Shown here in pieces: positions 53,888 through 62,006 of a stretch of 64,000 nt of DNA. Each line of letters begins with the position of its first letter. Position 1 is the first letter of the stretch. This DNA comes from BD2-11 clade cluster bacterium bin43. GTDB lineage: Bacteria; Gemmatimonadota; Gemmatimonadetes; Longimicrobiales; Gaopeijiaceae. The stretch covers positions 62,001 to 126,000 of the forward strand of contig MPMR01000008.1 in the NCBI GenBank assembly GCA_002238605.1, written 5' to 3'. The position numbers were made by a program, and so were the translations under genes. Below the pieces are notes generated by a model. The model saw nothing but the letters and a program-made list of their open reading frames with translations, searched no databases and was not told where the DNA came from.

Positions 53888-55552
53888 ATGCAATGGGACA
53901 GTCTGCTGGTGGCGGCCACCGCCCGTGCGCTCCGGCGGGAGTTGCGCGCAGGACGGACGCGCGCCGTCCATCTGGATCGCGGCGCGGGCCGGGTGGCGCT
54001 CTTTCTGCGGGGAAGGACGGTCGTGTTCGCTCTGCACCCGGCCTCCACGGGGCTCGCCGTCATGGACGAGGCGACGCCCCCGGCGGGCGCCGTTCCACTG
54101 GCGGGAATCGTGCGCGACGTCTCCGCGCCCGCGGACGAGCGCGCCATCCTGCTCGAAGTCACGCGTCTGCGGGGCCGGACGCGCCGCACACGGCTGGTGC
54201 TGGAGCTCTCGCCGGGCCGCTGGAACGCGATCCTCACCGAGGGCCCCGACGACCGCATCCGGAGCGTGCTCAGACGACGCCGCTCCGGCGCGCGCGAGCT
54301 GCTGCCGGGCGCCGTATACGAGCTGCCGCGCCCGTCGAAACGCCGCGGGGCCAGCCGTCCGATGTCGCTCTCTTCATGGCTCGAACTGTTCGAGGACGTG
54401 GAGCCCCCCCAACGGATGGCCACCCTGGTCCGCAACGTCGCCTACACTTCGCGCATGAACGCGCGTGTGTTTCTGGATGACGGAGACGAGGACGGCTGGA
54501 AGCGCTGGCGCGAATGGCGCGATCTCAAGGATCCGGACCCCCGGCTGCTGTCCTCGGACCAGGGGCTCCAGCCCTATCCCTATCCCCTTCCGGGGATGGA
54601 GGGCAGCGCGAGAGAGACACTCCTCGCCGCGCTGACGGACGGGTCGGAGGCGCTTGCCCACGCGAGCCTGGTGCCGTCCGAGGTGATGTCGGCCCTGGAG
54701 AAGCGCATCGGCTCCACCGAGGGCCGGATCGTGCGCCTGCAGGAACAACTCGCCCGGCTTGAGGACCCGGTCCGGATGCGGGGGATCGGAGACCTGCTCC
54801 TCGCGAGGATGAAGCTGATCCCGCGCGGGGCGGCCCGGGTGTCGCTCGAGCAATTCGAGGGCGGCACCATCCGCATCTCGCTCGACCCCACGCTGGCGCC
54901 GCATGAAAACGCGGCGCGCTACTACGCCCGCGCCGCGCGCGTGGAGCGGGCCGCCGCCACGCTCCCGGCCGAGATCGAGGAAGCAGGCACGCGGCTGGCC
55001 GCCTGGTACGCGCTTTCCGAGGAGGTGGCGGCCGGGTCGGTGGATGCCGGGGAACTGGAGCGGCGGCTGGGGCTGCCCGCTCCGGGGTCGAGATCGCGGC
55101 AGGCTCCCGCCCGCCTTCCCTACCACCGCTTTCGCAGTTCGGCGGGAACCGAGATCCGCGTGGGCCGCGGGGCGGCGAGCAACCACGAACTGACGTTCCA
55201 CCACTCGGACCCGGACGATGTCTGGCTGCATGCCCGCCACGCCTCCGGCGCGCACGTGATCCTGCGCTGGCGCGGCGAGGGCAGCCCCGCGCCCCGCGAC
55301 CTGGAGGAAGCCGCGGTCCTGGCCGCGGTCAACTCGAAGGCCCGCACCTCCGCCACCGTCCCGGTCGACTGGACCCGGCGCAAGTACGTGCGCAAGCCGA
55401 GGGGCGCGCGGCCCGGCACCGTCACCCTGGAGCGCGAGAAGACGGTGTTCGTGAGCCCGGATGCGGAGGTGGCGGAGCGGTTGAGGGTGGATCCGGACGG
55501 GGATGCGCTCGAGAAAACGCGGTCGCGAGGCCGGAAATCACGGAGAAAGTAA
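53888..55552 (+). CDS. NFACT family protein, RqcH/Rqc2-like
   Basis: 554 residues. NFACT-N (about 1-180) contains DRGAGRVALFLRGRTVVFAL; the PGAVYELPRPSKRR segment precedes helix-hairpin and coiled-coil parts (about 180-420). The C-terminal NFACT-R domain has YHRFRSSAGTEIRVGRGAAS and HHSDPDDVWLHARHASGAHV. Bacterial RqcH recruits tRNA-Ala to stalled 50S subunits and adds alanine tails. At the usual Asp-Arg tRNA-binding motif this protein reads ADERAILLEV, so the pair may be Glu-Arg; this needs alignment. The start is ATG 53888 with no strong ribosome site. Confidence 0.88.
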   Translation: MQWDSLLVAATARALRRELRAGRTRAVHLDRGAGRVALFLRGRTVVFALHPASTGLAVMDEATPPAGAVPLAGIVRDVSAPADERAILLEVTRLRGRTRRTRLVLELSPGRWNAILTEGPDDRIRSVLRRRRSGARELLPGAVYELPRPSKRRGASRPMSLSSWLELFEDVEPPQRMATLVRNVAYTSRMNARVFLDDGDEDGWKRWREWRDLKDPDPRLLSSDQGLQPYPYPLPGMEGSARETLLAALTDGSEALAHASLVPSEVMSALEKRIGSTEGRIVRLQEQLARLEDPVRMRGIGDLLLARMKLIPRGAARVSLEQFEGGTIRISLDPTLAPHENAARYYARAARVERAAATLPAEIEEAGTRLAAWYALSEEVAAGSVDAGELERRLGLPAPGSRSRQAPARLPYHRFRSSAGTEIRVGRGAASNHELTFHHSDPDDVWLHARHASGAHVILRWRGEGSPAPRDLEEAAVLAAVNSKARTSATVPVDWTRRKYVRKPRGARPGTVTLEREKTVFVSPDAEVAERLRVDPDGDALEKTRSRGRKSRRK

Positions 55553-55587
55553 TGTTCCCATTACATATTGTAGTGTTTGCATTACAT
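55549..55587. promoter_or_regulatory. CATTAC(AT) motif cluster after the NFACT gene
   Basis: GTAATG (55549-55554) and CATTAC (55559-55564) form an inverted repeat around TTCC, overlapping the NFACT stop. The longer CATTACAT (55559-55566) recurs at 55580-55587, exactly 21 bases on. This is an AT-rich spot in GC-rich DNA. It may be a transcript-end hairpin or an operator on one face of the helix. Confidence 0.4.
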
Positions 55588-55646
55588 CTGTGCGGCCAAG
55601 TGCCGAGCCTCGCAGTCCATGGATGAGGGCCTCCGGCCGCGCGACA

Positions 55647-55918
55647 CTAGCCCGGCGAGGGCCACTCGACCTCAAACCTTGCCATGTAGCGGACGTCAAG
55701 CTCGTCCTTGAGCACAGCCCAGATCGTGTCGCCCTTGAAGTACGGATCCATCGTCCCTGGGTAGGGGCGTGCGGCCCAGCTCTCGGGTGTATCGACGTGA
55801 CAGATCCATCGACCGTCCGCGTCGAAGACATCGAAACCGTCCGTCGGATTCCAGTACGACCCTCGCCGCATCCGCCTATCGAGAGCGTCATCAGAATCGC
55901 TACCAGCGCACGGCCCAC
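55647..55918 (-). pseudogene. Decayed secreted protein: lipoprotein signal and C-terminal domain in different frames
   Basis: Starting at GTG 55918, behind a strong AGGGAGGT site, the frame encodes a lipoprotein-type signal (GRALVAILMTLSIGGC, lipobox IGGC). The plausible mature sequence (SYWNPTDGFDVFDADGRWIC, continuing to DTIWAVLKDELDVRYMARFE) lies in another frame from 55871 to the TAG at 55647. One shift joins them. The C-terminal part resembles the last blade of secreted beta-propeller proteins, so this may be a deletion remnant. Alternatively it is a functional 74-residue gene starting at ATG 55871. Composition is less GC-rich than its neighbours. Confidence 0.5.
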
Positions 55919-56021
55919 GGTGCTACCTCCCTTCACAGAAGAGGGCTCTCAGCACGATGTGGAGGGGAAGACTGGCCTGTCAACTAAACATCTAGTAGAA
56001 GATACGATCCCTCGGGCGCTG

Positions 56022-56834
56022 CTAGAGTGACCGATCCGGACCGTCCCGCTCCATCGCCTCCCTGAGGGCGGCGACGAAGTCGCGCACCCCTTCCGCGCCC
56101 TCCCGCTCGCAGTGGTCGATGAGCGCGCTGCCGACCACCACCCCCTCCGCCGCGGCAGCCACGTCGGCCGCCTGTTCGGGGGTGGAGATTCCGAATCCCA
56201 CCGCGACCGGGATGCCTCCGACCCGCCCCTGCACCGCCCGGACCTCCCGCCCCAGCGCGCGGCGCAGCCGAGTGCGCGCGCCCGTGACCCCGGTGCGCGA
56301 GATGTAGTACAGGAACCCGGCGCCCGCCCGGGCGATGGCGGCGACCCTCTCGGGGGAAGTGGTCGGGGCGATCAGGCGGATCAGGTCGAGCCCGTGCGCC
56401 GAAAGCCGGCTCTCCAGCGCGGGATCCGCGCCCGCCGGGACGTCGGTCAGGAGCAGGCCCTGGGCGCCGGCCTCCACTGCCGCGCGGGCGAACTCCTCCA
56501 CGCCGTAGCGCAGGATGGGGTTGAGGTAGCTGAAGAGGACGACAGGCGTATCGTGCCCGGCGCGGAAGGCGCGCAGCACGTCCAGCGTGCCCTCGGTGGT
56601 CATCCCCCGCTCGAGGGCCTGGAACGACGAGCGCTGGATGGTGGGCCCGTCCGCCAGGGGGTCGCTGAACGGGATCCCCAGCTCGATGATGTCCGCACCT
56701 GCGCCCGCCATCCCCTGCAGCAGCTCCAGGGATTGCGGCGCATCCGGATAACCGCAGGTCAGGAACGGGATGAGCGCTGCCCGGTTGTCGGCCCGGCAAC
56801 GCGCGAAACACTGCGCGAAGGACGCGCCGCTCAT
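56022..56834 (-). CDS. trpA: Tryptophan synthase alpha chain
   Basis: 270-residue TIM barrel. Catalytic Glu in DIIELGIPFSDPLADGPT, catalytic Asp in GLLLTDVPAG, and the phosphate site VGFGISTPEQAA are present. It cleaves indole-3-glycerol phosphate and channels indole to TrpB. ATG 56834 follows GGGGAA and is preferred over ATG 56864. It is the last gene of trpC-trpF-trpB-trpA, 96 bases after trpB. Confidence 0.96.
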   Translation of the reverse strand: MSGASFAQCFARCRADNRAALIPFLTCGYPDAPQSLELLQGMAGAGADIIELGIPFSDPLADGPTIQRSSFQALERGMTTEGTLDVLRAFRAGHDTPVVLFSYLNPILRYGVEEFARAAVEAGAQGLLLTDVPAGADPALESRLSAHGLDLIRLIAPTTSPERVAAIARAGAGFLYYISRTGVTGARTRLRRALGREVRAVQGRVGGIPVAVGFGISTPEQAADVAAAAEGVVVGSALIDHCEREGAEGVRDFVAALREAMERDGPDRSL

Positions 56835-56930
56835 CGGTTCCCCGGCGATGAAGCCTTCGGGCACAACGCCCCCGGGCGATGGCCCGCTTCCCGGCCTGGC
56901 AGCTGCTCGACGCCCTCCGGCATTGGCCTG

Positions 56931-58133
56931 CTACTCATCGGTCTCGGCCCCCGACAGCCGCGCCACGTGCGCGACATCCTTGTCCCCGCGGCCGCTCAGA
57001 CACACCACGACCGGCCCGTGGCGGGCCAGCTCCGCCCCCGCTTCGAAGACGTGCGCCAGCGCGTGCGCGCTCTCGAGCGCCGGGATGAGGCCCTCCAGCC
57101 GGGAGAGCCGGTGGAAGGCGGCCAGCGCCTGATCATCCGTGACCGTCACGTATTCCGCACGGCCCTCGTCGAGGAGCCACGAGTGCTCCGGTCCCACGCC
57201 CGGGTAGTCGAGGCCGGCGGAAATGGAGTGAGCCGGGGCCACCTGCCCGTCCGCGTCCTGGAGCAGGTAGCTCAGCGACCCGTGCAGCACGCCCGGCCTG
57301 CCCGCGGCCAGGGGCGCCGAGTGCCGGCCGCTGTCCAGCCCCTCGCCTGCCGCCTCGACCCCGACCAGCCGCACATCCCCGAAGGGAACGAAGGCGTGGA
57401 AGATGCCCATGGCGTTGGACCCCCCGCCGACGCACGCCACCACCGAACCGGGGAGCCTGCCCTCGGCGGCCTCCAGCTGCGCCCGCGTCTCCTCCCCGAT
57501 GACGGCCTGGAAATCGCGCACCATGCGCGGGAACGGATCGGGCCCCACCACGGAACCGATGATGTAGTGGGTGTCGCGCACGTTGGTCACCCAGTCGCGG
57601 ATCGCCTCGTTGGTGGCGTCCTTGAGCGTGCACGAACCCGAATCCACCGGACGCACCTCGGCCCCCAGCAGCTCCATGCGATAGACGTTCAGCGCCTGGC
57701 GCTCGACATCCTCGGTCCCCATGTAGACCACGCACTCGAGGTCGAAGAGCGCGCACACGGTCGCGGTGGCCACCCCGTGCTGCCCGGCGCCGGTCTCGGC
57801 GATGATGCGGCGTTTGCCCATCCAGCGCGCCAGCAGCGCCTGCCCGAGGGTGTTGTTGATCTTGTGGGCGCCCGTGTGGTTGAGGTCCTCGCGCTTGAGG
57901 TAGACGGGTCCGGCGCCGATGGCCTCCTCGACGCGGGGGGCGCGGTAGAGGGGGGAGGGCCGGCCGGCGTAGTCCTCGAGCAGGACGCGCAGGTCCGCGG
58001 CGAAGCCCTGGTCGGCCGAGGCATCCCGGTAGGCCGCGGTGAGCTCGTCCAGCGCGGTGATGAGGGTCTCGGGGACGTAGCGGCCTCCGTACGGGCCGAA
58101 GCGGTCCCCGGCCGTGCGTGCACCCGGGGTCAC
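56931..58133 (-). CDS. trpB: Tryptophan synthase beta chain
   Basis: 400 residues. [13 protein letters not shown], the PLP lysine in [45 protein letters not shown] and the [18 protein letters not shown] loop are all present. It joins indole and serine to make tryptophan. The start is GTG 58133, which overlaps the trpF stop (GTGA) and is preceded by GGAGGT within the end of trpF. Confidence 0.97.
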   Translation of the reverse strand: MTPGARTAGDRFGPYGGRYVPETLITALDELTAAYRDASADQGFAADLRVLLEDYAGRPSPLYRAPRVEEAIGAGPVYLKREDLNHTGAHKINNTLGQALLARWMGKRRIIAETGAGQHGVATATVCALFDLECVVYMGTEDVERQALNVYRMELLGAEVRPVDSGSCTLKDATNEAIRDWVTNVRDTHYIIGSVVGPDPFPRMVRDFQAVIGEETRAQLEAAEGRLPGSVVACVGGGSNAMGIFHAFVPFGDVRLVGVEAAGEGLDSGRHSAPLAAGRPGVLHGSLSYLLQDADGQVAPAHSISAGLDYPGVGPEHSWLLDEGRAEYVTVTDDQALAAFHRLSRLEGLIPALESAHALAHVFEAGAELARHGPVVVCLSGRGDKDVAHVARLSGAETDE

Positions 58134-58780
58134 GAGCCACCTCCGTTGGCGCGCGCGGCGCGCACGAAGCCGTGCACCTTCGCGGGATCCTTCACGCCCA
58201 CCCGCCGCTCCACTCCGGAGCTGGCGTCGACGACGTGCGGACGCAGGAGCGACACGGCCTCCGCCACGTTGCCGGGGTTGAGGCCCCCCGCGGCCACGAA
58301 GCGCTGCTCCGGGGCGAAGCGGTCGCGGATTCCGGCGAGGCTGCGCCATGGGAAGCGGGTACCCGTGCCGCCCGGCAGCTTCTCGTGCCAGCCATCGAAG
58401 AGGAGCCCGTCGGCGGCGTCTCCGTACCGGTCGAGCGCGCTCAGGGCGTCCGCCTCGTCGCGCACGGGCGCGGCTTTCCACACCGTCCAGGGGCCGCTCG
58501 CGCGCAGGCGGGAGACGGTGTCGGGATCCTCGCGGCCGTGCAGTTGCACCACGGAGGCCCCGGTCTCGCGCGCCGCCGCCACCGCTTCGGCGAGGGTCGG
58601 GTCCACCAGGAGGATCACCAGTGGCAGGTCGGCGGCTTCGGCCACCGCCTGAGCGGTCGGGATGTCAACGCTGCGCGAGAAGCCGGGGGTGAGCACGGTG
58701 CCCACGTAGGTCGCGCCTGCCTGGGCGGCGATGCGGCCGTCCGCCGGGCGGGTGATCCCGCAGATCTTCACCTCGGGCAC
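58130..58780 (-). CDS. trpF: Phosphoribosylanthranilate isomerase (possible C-terminal half of a TrpC-TrpF fusion)
   Basis: 216 residues. [13 protein letters not shown] carries the catalytic Cys, and [19 protein letters not shown] (catalytic Asp) and [14 protein letters not shown] follow. GTG 58780 is the only stand-alone start and has no ribosome site. Reading further upstream in this frame gives an unbroken Ala/Pro/Ser/Glu-rich linker of about 40 residues (ATPPSAQSEPPATAGVPEPP) back to a 12-base C run at which the trpC frame joins with a one-base shift. The native product may therefore be a bifunctional TrpC-TrpF protein. Confidence 0.93.
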   Translation of the reverse strand: MPEVKICGITRPADGRIAAQAGATYVGTVLTPGFSRSVDIPTAQAVAEAADLPLVILLVDPTLAEAVAAARETGASVVQLHGREDPDTVSRLRASGPWTVWKAAPVRDEADALSALDRYGDAADGLLFDGWHEKLPGGTGTRFPWRSLAGIRDRFAPEQRFVAAGGLNPGNVAEAVSLLRPHVVDASSGVERRVGVKDPAKVHGFVRAARANGGGS

Positions 58781-59759
58781 CTGGGTGGGTCCGGTGGCGG
58801 GAGGTGGCGGTTCGGGGACGCCGGCGGTCGCGGGCGGTTCGGATTGGGCGGAGGGAGGCGTGGCCGGGCGGCCGACGGGGGGGGCGGGCCGGGCGGGGGC
58901 GGGGGGGGGGGGACGGGACGGGACGGGCAGCGGTCGCGGGCGGCGCGTCCCGCCCGGTGGCGGCGGCGGCGCGCGGTCCGCCCCGGACGCCGGTCAGGGC
59001 TGCCACGGCGTCGCCGGGGCGCGGACTGCGCAGGAGCGCCTCACCCATCAGGACGGCGTCCGCGCCCGCGGCACCCACGGTGGCCAGGTCCTCCCGGGTC
59101 GCCAGGCCGCTCTCCGAAACCACCACGACGTCCGGCGGAATGCGGCGAACCAGCTCCAGCGTGACGGCCACGCTCGAGCGGAAGGTGCTCAGATCGCGGT
59201 TGTTGATCCCCACCACGTCGGCGCCGGCCGCGAGCGCCCGCTCCAGCTCCGCGGCGTCGTGGACCTCCACCAGCGCGGCCATCCCGAGCTCGCGCGCCCC
59301 GCTCAGCAGCTCCCCGAGAAGCGGATCCTCGAGGATGCGCACGATGAGCAGGACCGCGTCCGCTCCCGCCGCGCGCGACTCGTCGAGCTGAACCGGGTCG
59401 ACCAGGAAATCCTTGCGCAGAGCGGGCCGCCGCACCCTCGCGCACACCCGGCTCAGATCGTCCAGGCCGCCTCCGAAGTACGTGCGATCCGTCAGCACGC
59501 TGATGGCCGATGCGCCCGAGCGCGCGTATTCCGCGGCCAGATCGGAGGGATCCAGATCCTCGCGAATGGATCCGGCCCCCGGGGAACGCCGCTTGACCTC
59601 CGCGATGACCGCCACTTCCCTCGACGGTTTTCTCAGGGCGGAGCGCAAGTCGCGGGGTGGAGGCGCCGAACGGGCGGCCCGCGCCAACTCCGCCCGCGCG
59701 GACCTCAGAACCCGGACTTCGCTGCGCTTGGTGCGGACGATGCGGTCGAGAATATTCAT
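58665..59759 (-). CDS. trpC: Indole-3-glycerol-phosphate synthase, read through an apparently frameshifted 3' end
   Basis: IGPS core residues 1-262: MNILDRIVRTKRSEVRVLRS, IAEVKRRSPGAGSIRED, ALRKDFLVDPVQLDESRAAG, VEVHDAAELERAL, GINNRDLSTF and VVSESGLATREDL. The barrel ends near GDAVAALTGVRG. As written, the frame then continues about 100 residues as Pro/Arg-rich text (RPIRTARDRRRPRTATSR) and overlaps trpF by 116 bases, which is not credible coding sequence. After the C12 tract at 58901-58912, skipping one base restores a frame continuous with trpF. ATG 59759 is the start. Confidence 0.93.
   Translation of the reverse strand: MNILDRIVRTKRSEVRVLRSARAELARAARSAPPPRDLRSALRKPSREVAVIAEVKRRSPGAGSIREDLDPSDLAAEYARSGASAISVLTDRTYFGGGLDDLSRVCARVRRPALRKDFLVDPVQLDESRAAGADAVLLIVRILEDPLLGELLSGARELGMAALVEVHDAAELERALAAGADVVGINNRDLSTFRSSVAVTLELVRRIPPDVVVVSESGLATREDLATVGAAGADAVLMGEALLRSPRPGDAVAALTGVRGGPRAAAATGRDAPPATAARPVPSPPPRPRPARPPRRPPGHASLRPIRTARDRRRPRTATSRHRTHPGARGEDLRDHPPGGRPHRRPGRRDLRGHRAHPRLLAQR
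58901..58912. repeat. 12-base G/C homopolymer at the trpC-trpF junction
   Basis: Twelve consecutive G on the plus strand (C12 in the coding sense), flanked by further G-rich runs at 58876-58899. It lies exactly where the trpC frame stops looking like protein. Such tracts slip during replication, transcription or sequencing. Loss of one base would give a 542-residue TrpC-TrpF fusion. Confidence 0.9.
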
Positions 59760-59822
59760 GCGCGCGGGAAGGGACGTCGGCCGCCGGGGACGGATGCGAT
59801 TCCGGTTCTTTCGGGGTGCATC

Positions 59823-59866
59823 TTGCGCTTCGGGATACCTTCGGGTAAGTTATTCGGGTCCTGTTC
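59823..59866 (+). promoter_or_regulatory. lexA promoter with two direct-repeat LexA-box candidates
   Basis: TTGCGC (59823-59828), 17 bases and TAAGTT (59846-59851) give a promoter about 45 bases before lexA. CTTC-N7-CTTC (59828-59842) lies in its spacer, and ATTC-N7-GTTC (59852-59866) sits just after the -10. Both have the architecture of the alphaproteobacterial LexA box GTTC-N7-GTTC, and they are exactly 24 bases apart. Autorepression of lexA is usual, so these are the best operator candidates. Confidence 0.5.
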
Positions 59867-59895
59867 GGTCATCACTTTCGCGGAGCGTGCATTCG

Positions 59896-60504
59896 ATGCC
59901 CCTGACCAAGCGACAGAAACAGATCCTGGACTTCATCGAAGGCTACCTGGACGAGTGGGGATACGCGCCCAACTTCGAGGAAATCGCGCATGCCTTCGGA
60001 TACGCTTCCCTGGCCACGGTCCACGAACACCTGAGCAATCTGGAGCGCAAGGGTTACATCCGGAAGGCCTACAACCAAAGTCGCTCCATCGAGATGGTGC
60101 ACCGGGAGACGGGTGCCGGCGTCTTCGCGCTGCCGCTGCTCGGAGCCGTTGCCGCGGGGATGCCCATCGAGGCCGTTCAGGACAACGAAACCCTGTCCGT
60201 TCCCCAGGACATGGTTCCGAGCGGCGCCGAGAGCTACGTCCTGCGGGTCGAGGGCGACTCGATGATCGACGAACAGATTCGCGACGGCGACTACATCGTG
60301 GTCAGCGCGCGACAGGTGGCCCATGAAGGGGAAACGGTGGTCGCCCTTGTCGGCGGCGATTCGGCCACCGTCAAGAAGTTCTATCGCGAGCGGGGCTCCC
60401 GGATCCGGCTGCAGCCGGCCAACGAAGCAATGGAGCCGATCATCGTCGACGCGGCCGATGTCCAGATCCAGGGGGTCGTGGTCGGCGTGATTCGGAAGTA
60501 TTGA
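59896..60504 (+). CDS. lexA: SOS repressor LexA
   Basis: 202 residues. The winged helix-turn-helix (NFEEIAHAFGYASLATVHEH, LSNLERKGYIRK) is followed by the peptidase domain: self-cleavage site GAVAAGMP (Ala-Gly bond), catalytic Ser in VEGDSMIDEQI and catalytic Lys in ATVKKFYRE. It represses DNA-damage genes and cleaves itself on RecA filaments. ATG 59896 gives the standard N-terminus PLTKRQKQILDFI. It is divergent from trpC. Confidence 0.97.
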   Translation: MPLTKRQKQILDFIEGYLDEWGYAPNFEEIAHAFGYASLATVHEHLSNLERKGYIRKAYNQSRSIEMVHRETGAGVFALPLLGAVAAGMPIEAVQDNETLSVPQDMVPSGAESYVLRVEGDSMIDEQIRDGDYIVVSARQVAHEGETVVALVGGDSATVKKFYRERGSRIRLQPANEAMEPIIVDAADVQIQGVVVGVIRKY

Positions 60505-60850
60505 GGCTTGATCCACGGATAATCGACCGAGACGGGCCGGCTCCTGGGGAGTCGGGCCGAAGTTCGGTCACCTGACCGGCCGCGGCCGGAGGGAGGCGAG
60601 AATGAGGATTCCGTTTGCGGTAGGCAGACTGAAGGGCGACTTCACGGAAGTGGTGCTGGTGGGCGAAAACTGCGGGCCGGACGGCGTACCATTCCTTCGC
60701 GGGGCACGGATGACGCGCACGCCCGCTCGATTCCGGCCCCGTCCCGCCGGAGCGCGAATCGGCCGGCTTGAGGATCGCGATGCCTGTCGTCGCTGACCGG
60801 GACGGACGACGTGGGCAGATCGGCGGGCGGGGTACTGAGGCGCGCGCGCC
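60505..60850. other. lexA-trpD intergenic region with an inverted repeat
   Basis: This 346-base gap lies between the convergent lexA and trpD ends. CGGTCA-CC-TGACCG (60565-60578) directly precedes the palindromic GGCCGCGGCC (60578-60587). A weaker hairpin, GGCCGGCTCC with GGGAGTCGGGCC, spans about 60535-60557 and could end lexA transcription. The gap also holds the small open frame listed separately. No RNA gene is recognised. Confidence 0.35.
60602..60796 (+). CDS. Possible small open reading frame
   Basis: 64 codons starting MRIPFAVGRLKGDFTEVVLV behind a strong GGAGGGAGG ribosome site. The first 35 residues look protein-like, while the rest is Arg/Pro/Ala-rich and resembles non-coding translation. 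No family is recognised. It may be a real short gene whose true end was shifted, or chance. Confidence 0.25.
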   Translation: MRIPFAVGRLKGDFTEVVLVGENCGPDGVPFLRGARMTRTPARFRPRPAGARIGRLEDRDACRR

Positions 60851-61897
60851 TCAGGTGCCGCGGGCGCGCGTGGCTTCGCGGAGTTCCGCAAGCTTGCTGG
60901 TCGCGAGCCCGCGGTCGATCGCTTCGGCCGCCATGGCAACCCCCTCCGAAAGGGAGTCCGCCAGACCCGCGACGTAGATGGTGGCGCCCGCGTTGACGAG
61001 GACGAACGAACGCGCCGAGTCCCGGCGGCGGCCTTCCAGCACATCCACGATCACGACCGCGTTTTCGCCGGGAGTTCCGCCGGCGAGACCCTCCAGGCTC
61101 TCCGGCTCCAGACCCAGGTCGGCCGGGGTTACGGGGTAGGTGGTTATCTCGCCGTCGCGAAGATCGGACACGGTGGTGGTCCCCACCGGGCTCAGTTCGT
61201 CCATTCCCGGCTCGCCGTGGACCACCAGGGCGCGGCGGTGGCCGAGTTCACGCAGCGCGGGCGCGATCAACTCCAGCCAGGAGGGGTCGGAAACGCCGAC
61301 CAGCTGGCGGGTTACCCCGGCCGGGTTGGTCAGCGGCCCGAGCAGGTTCATGATGGTCGGGACCGCCAGTTCCGCGCGCACCGGACCAACGTGGCGCATG
61401 GCGGGATGCAGAAGCGGCGCGAACATGAAGACGATTCCGGTTTCCGCCAGCACCCGGCTCATGTCGTCCGGTGTCAGCTCGATGCGGACCCCGAGCGCTT
61501 CCAGGACGTCGGCGCTCCCGCTCTGGGACGTGAAGGAGCGGTTGCCGTGCTTTGCGACCCGCACGCCGGCCGCCGCCGCGGTCAGAGCGGCCGCGGTGGA
61601 CACGTTGAAGGTGCGTACGCTGCCGCCCCCGGTGCCGCAGGTGTCGACCAGCTCGTGCGTCCGTTCCGACTTCACCGGACGCATTGCTCCGCGAAGCGCG
61701 CGCACGCCGCCGGCGATTTCGGACGGAACCAGCCCCTTGGTGCGGAGCGCGATCAGGAAGGCGGCCATCGCCACGGGGGTCGCTTCCCCGGACATGATGG
61801 TCGCGAACGCGCCTTCGGCCTCCGTCGCGGTCAGGCTCGCGCCTTCGGACACCCGGCCAATGAGGGGGGTGAGGTCCAGCTTCGTTTCGGAGGTCAT
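60851..61897 (-). CDS. trpD: Anthranilate phosphoribosyltransferase
   Basis: 348 residues. The N-terminal helical part has EGAFATIMSGEATPVAMAAF. The catalytic part has VDTCGTGGGSVRTFNVSTAA, VAKHGNRSFTSQSGSADVLE (phosphate and Mg sites) and FAPLLHPAMRHVGPVR. It joins anthranilate to PRPP. It is separated from the other trp genes by lexA and has its own upstream tandem promoter-like repeats. trpE and trpG are not in the window. Confidence 0.96.
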   Translation of the reverse strand: MTSETKLDLTPLIGRVSEGASLTATEAEGAFATIMSGEATPVAMAAFLIALRTKGLVPSEIAGGVRALRGAMRPVKSERTHELVDTCGTGGGSVRTFNVSTAAALTAAAAGVRVAKHGNRSFTSQSGSADVLEALGVRIELTPDDMSRVLAETGIVFMFAPLLHPAMRHVGPVRAELAVPTIMNLLGPLTNPAGVTRQLVGVSDPSWLELIAPALRELGHRRALVVHGEPGMDELSPVGTTTVSDLRDGEITTYPVTPADLGLEPESLEGLAGGTPGENAVVIVDVLEGRRRDSARSFVLVNAGATIYVAGLADSLSEGVAMAAEAIDRGLATSKLAELREATRARGT

Positions 61898-61940
61898 GGT
61901 CGTGTCCGGGTCGGCGGCGGCGCGGGAGAGGGCTCGGGCG

Positions 61941-61969
61941 ATGGTACCAAGCGGGCCGTACCCGGTCAA
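61941..61969 (-). promoter_or_regulatory. trpD promoter candidate P1 (proximal repeat copy)
   Basis: On the minus strand, TTGACC (61964-61969), exactly 17 bases, TACCAT (61941-61946). The predicted start is about 35-40 bases before the trpD ATG at 61897. Confidence 0.55.
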
Positions 61970-61977
61970 CGCGGGCG

Positions 61978-62006
61978 ATGGTACCAGGCGGGCCGTACGG
62001 GGTCAA
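61978..62006 (-). promoter_or_regulatory. trpD promoter candidate P2 (distal repeat copy)
   Basis: On the minus strand, TTGACC (62001-62006), exactly 17 bases, TACCAT (61978-61983). It is identical in -35 and -10 to P1, 37 bases further upstream, produced by the tandem duplication. Confidence 0.55.

Noticed and set aside
58861-58920. G-rich stretch as a G-quadruplex or regulatory element
   Set aside because: The runs could form a quadruplex, but the frame evidence explains the tract better as a slippery linker-coding sequence, so I did not list it as a separate element.
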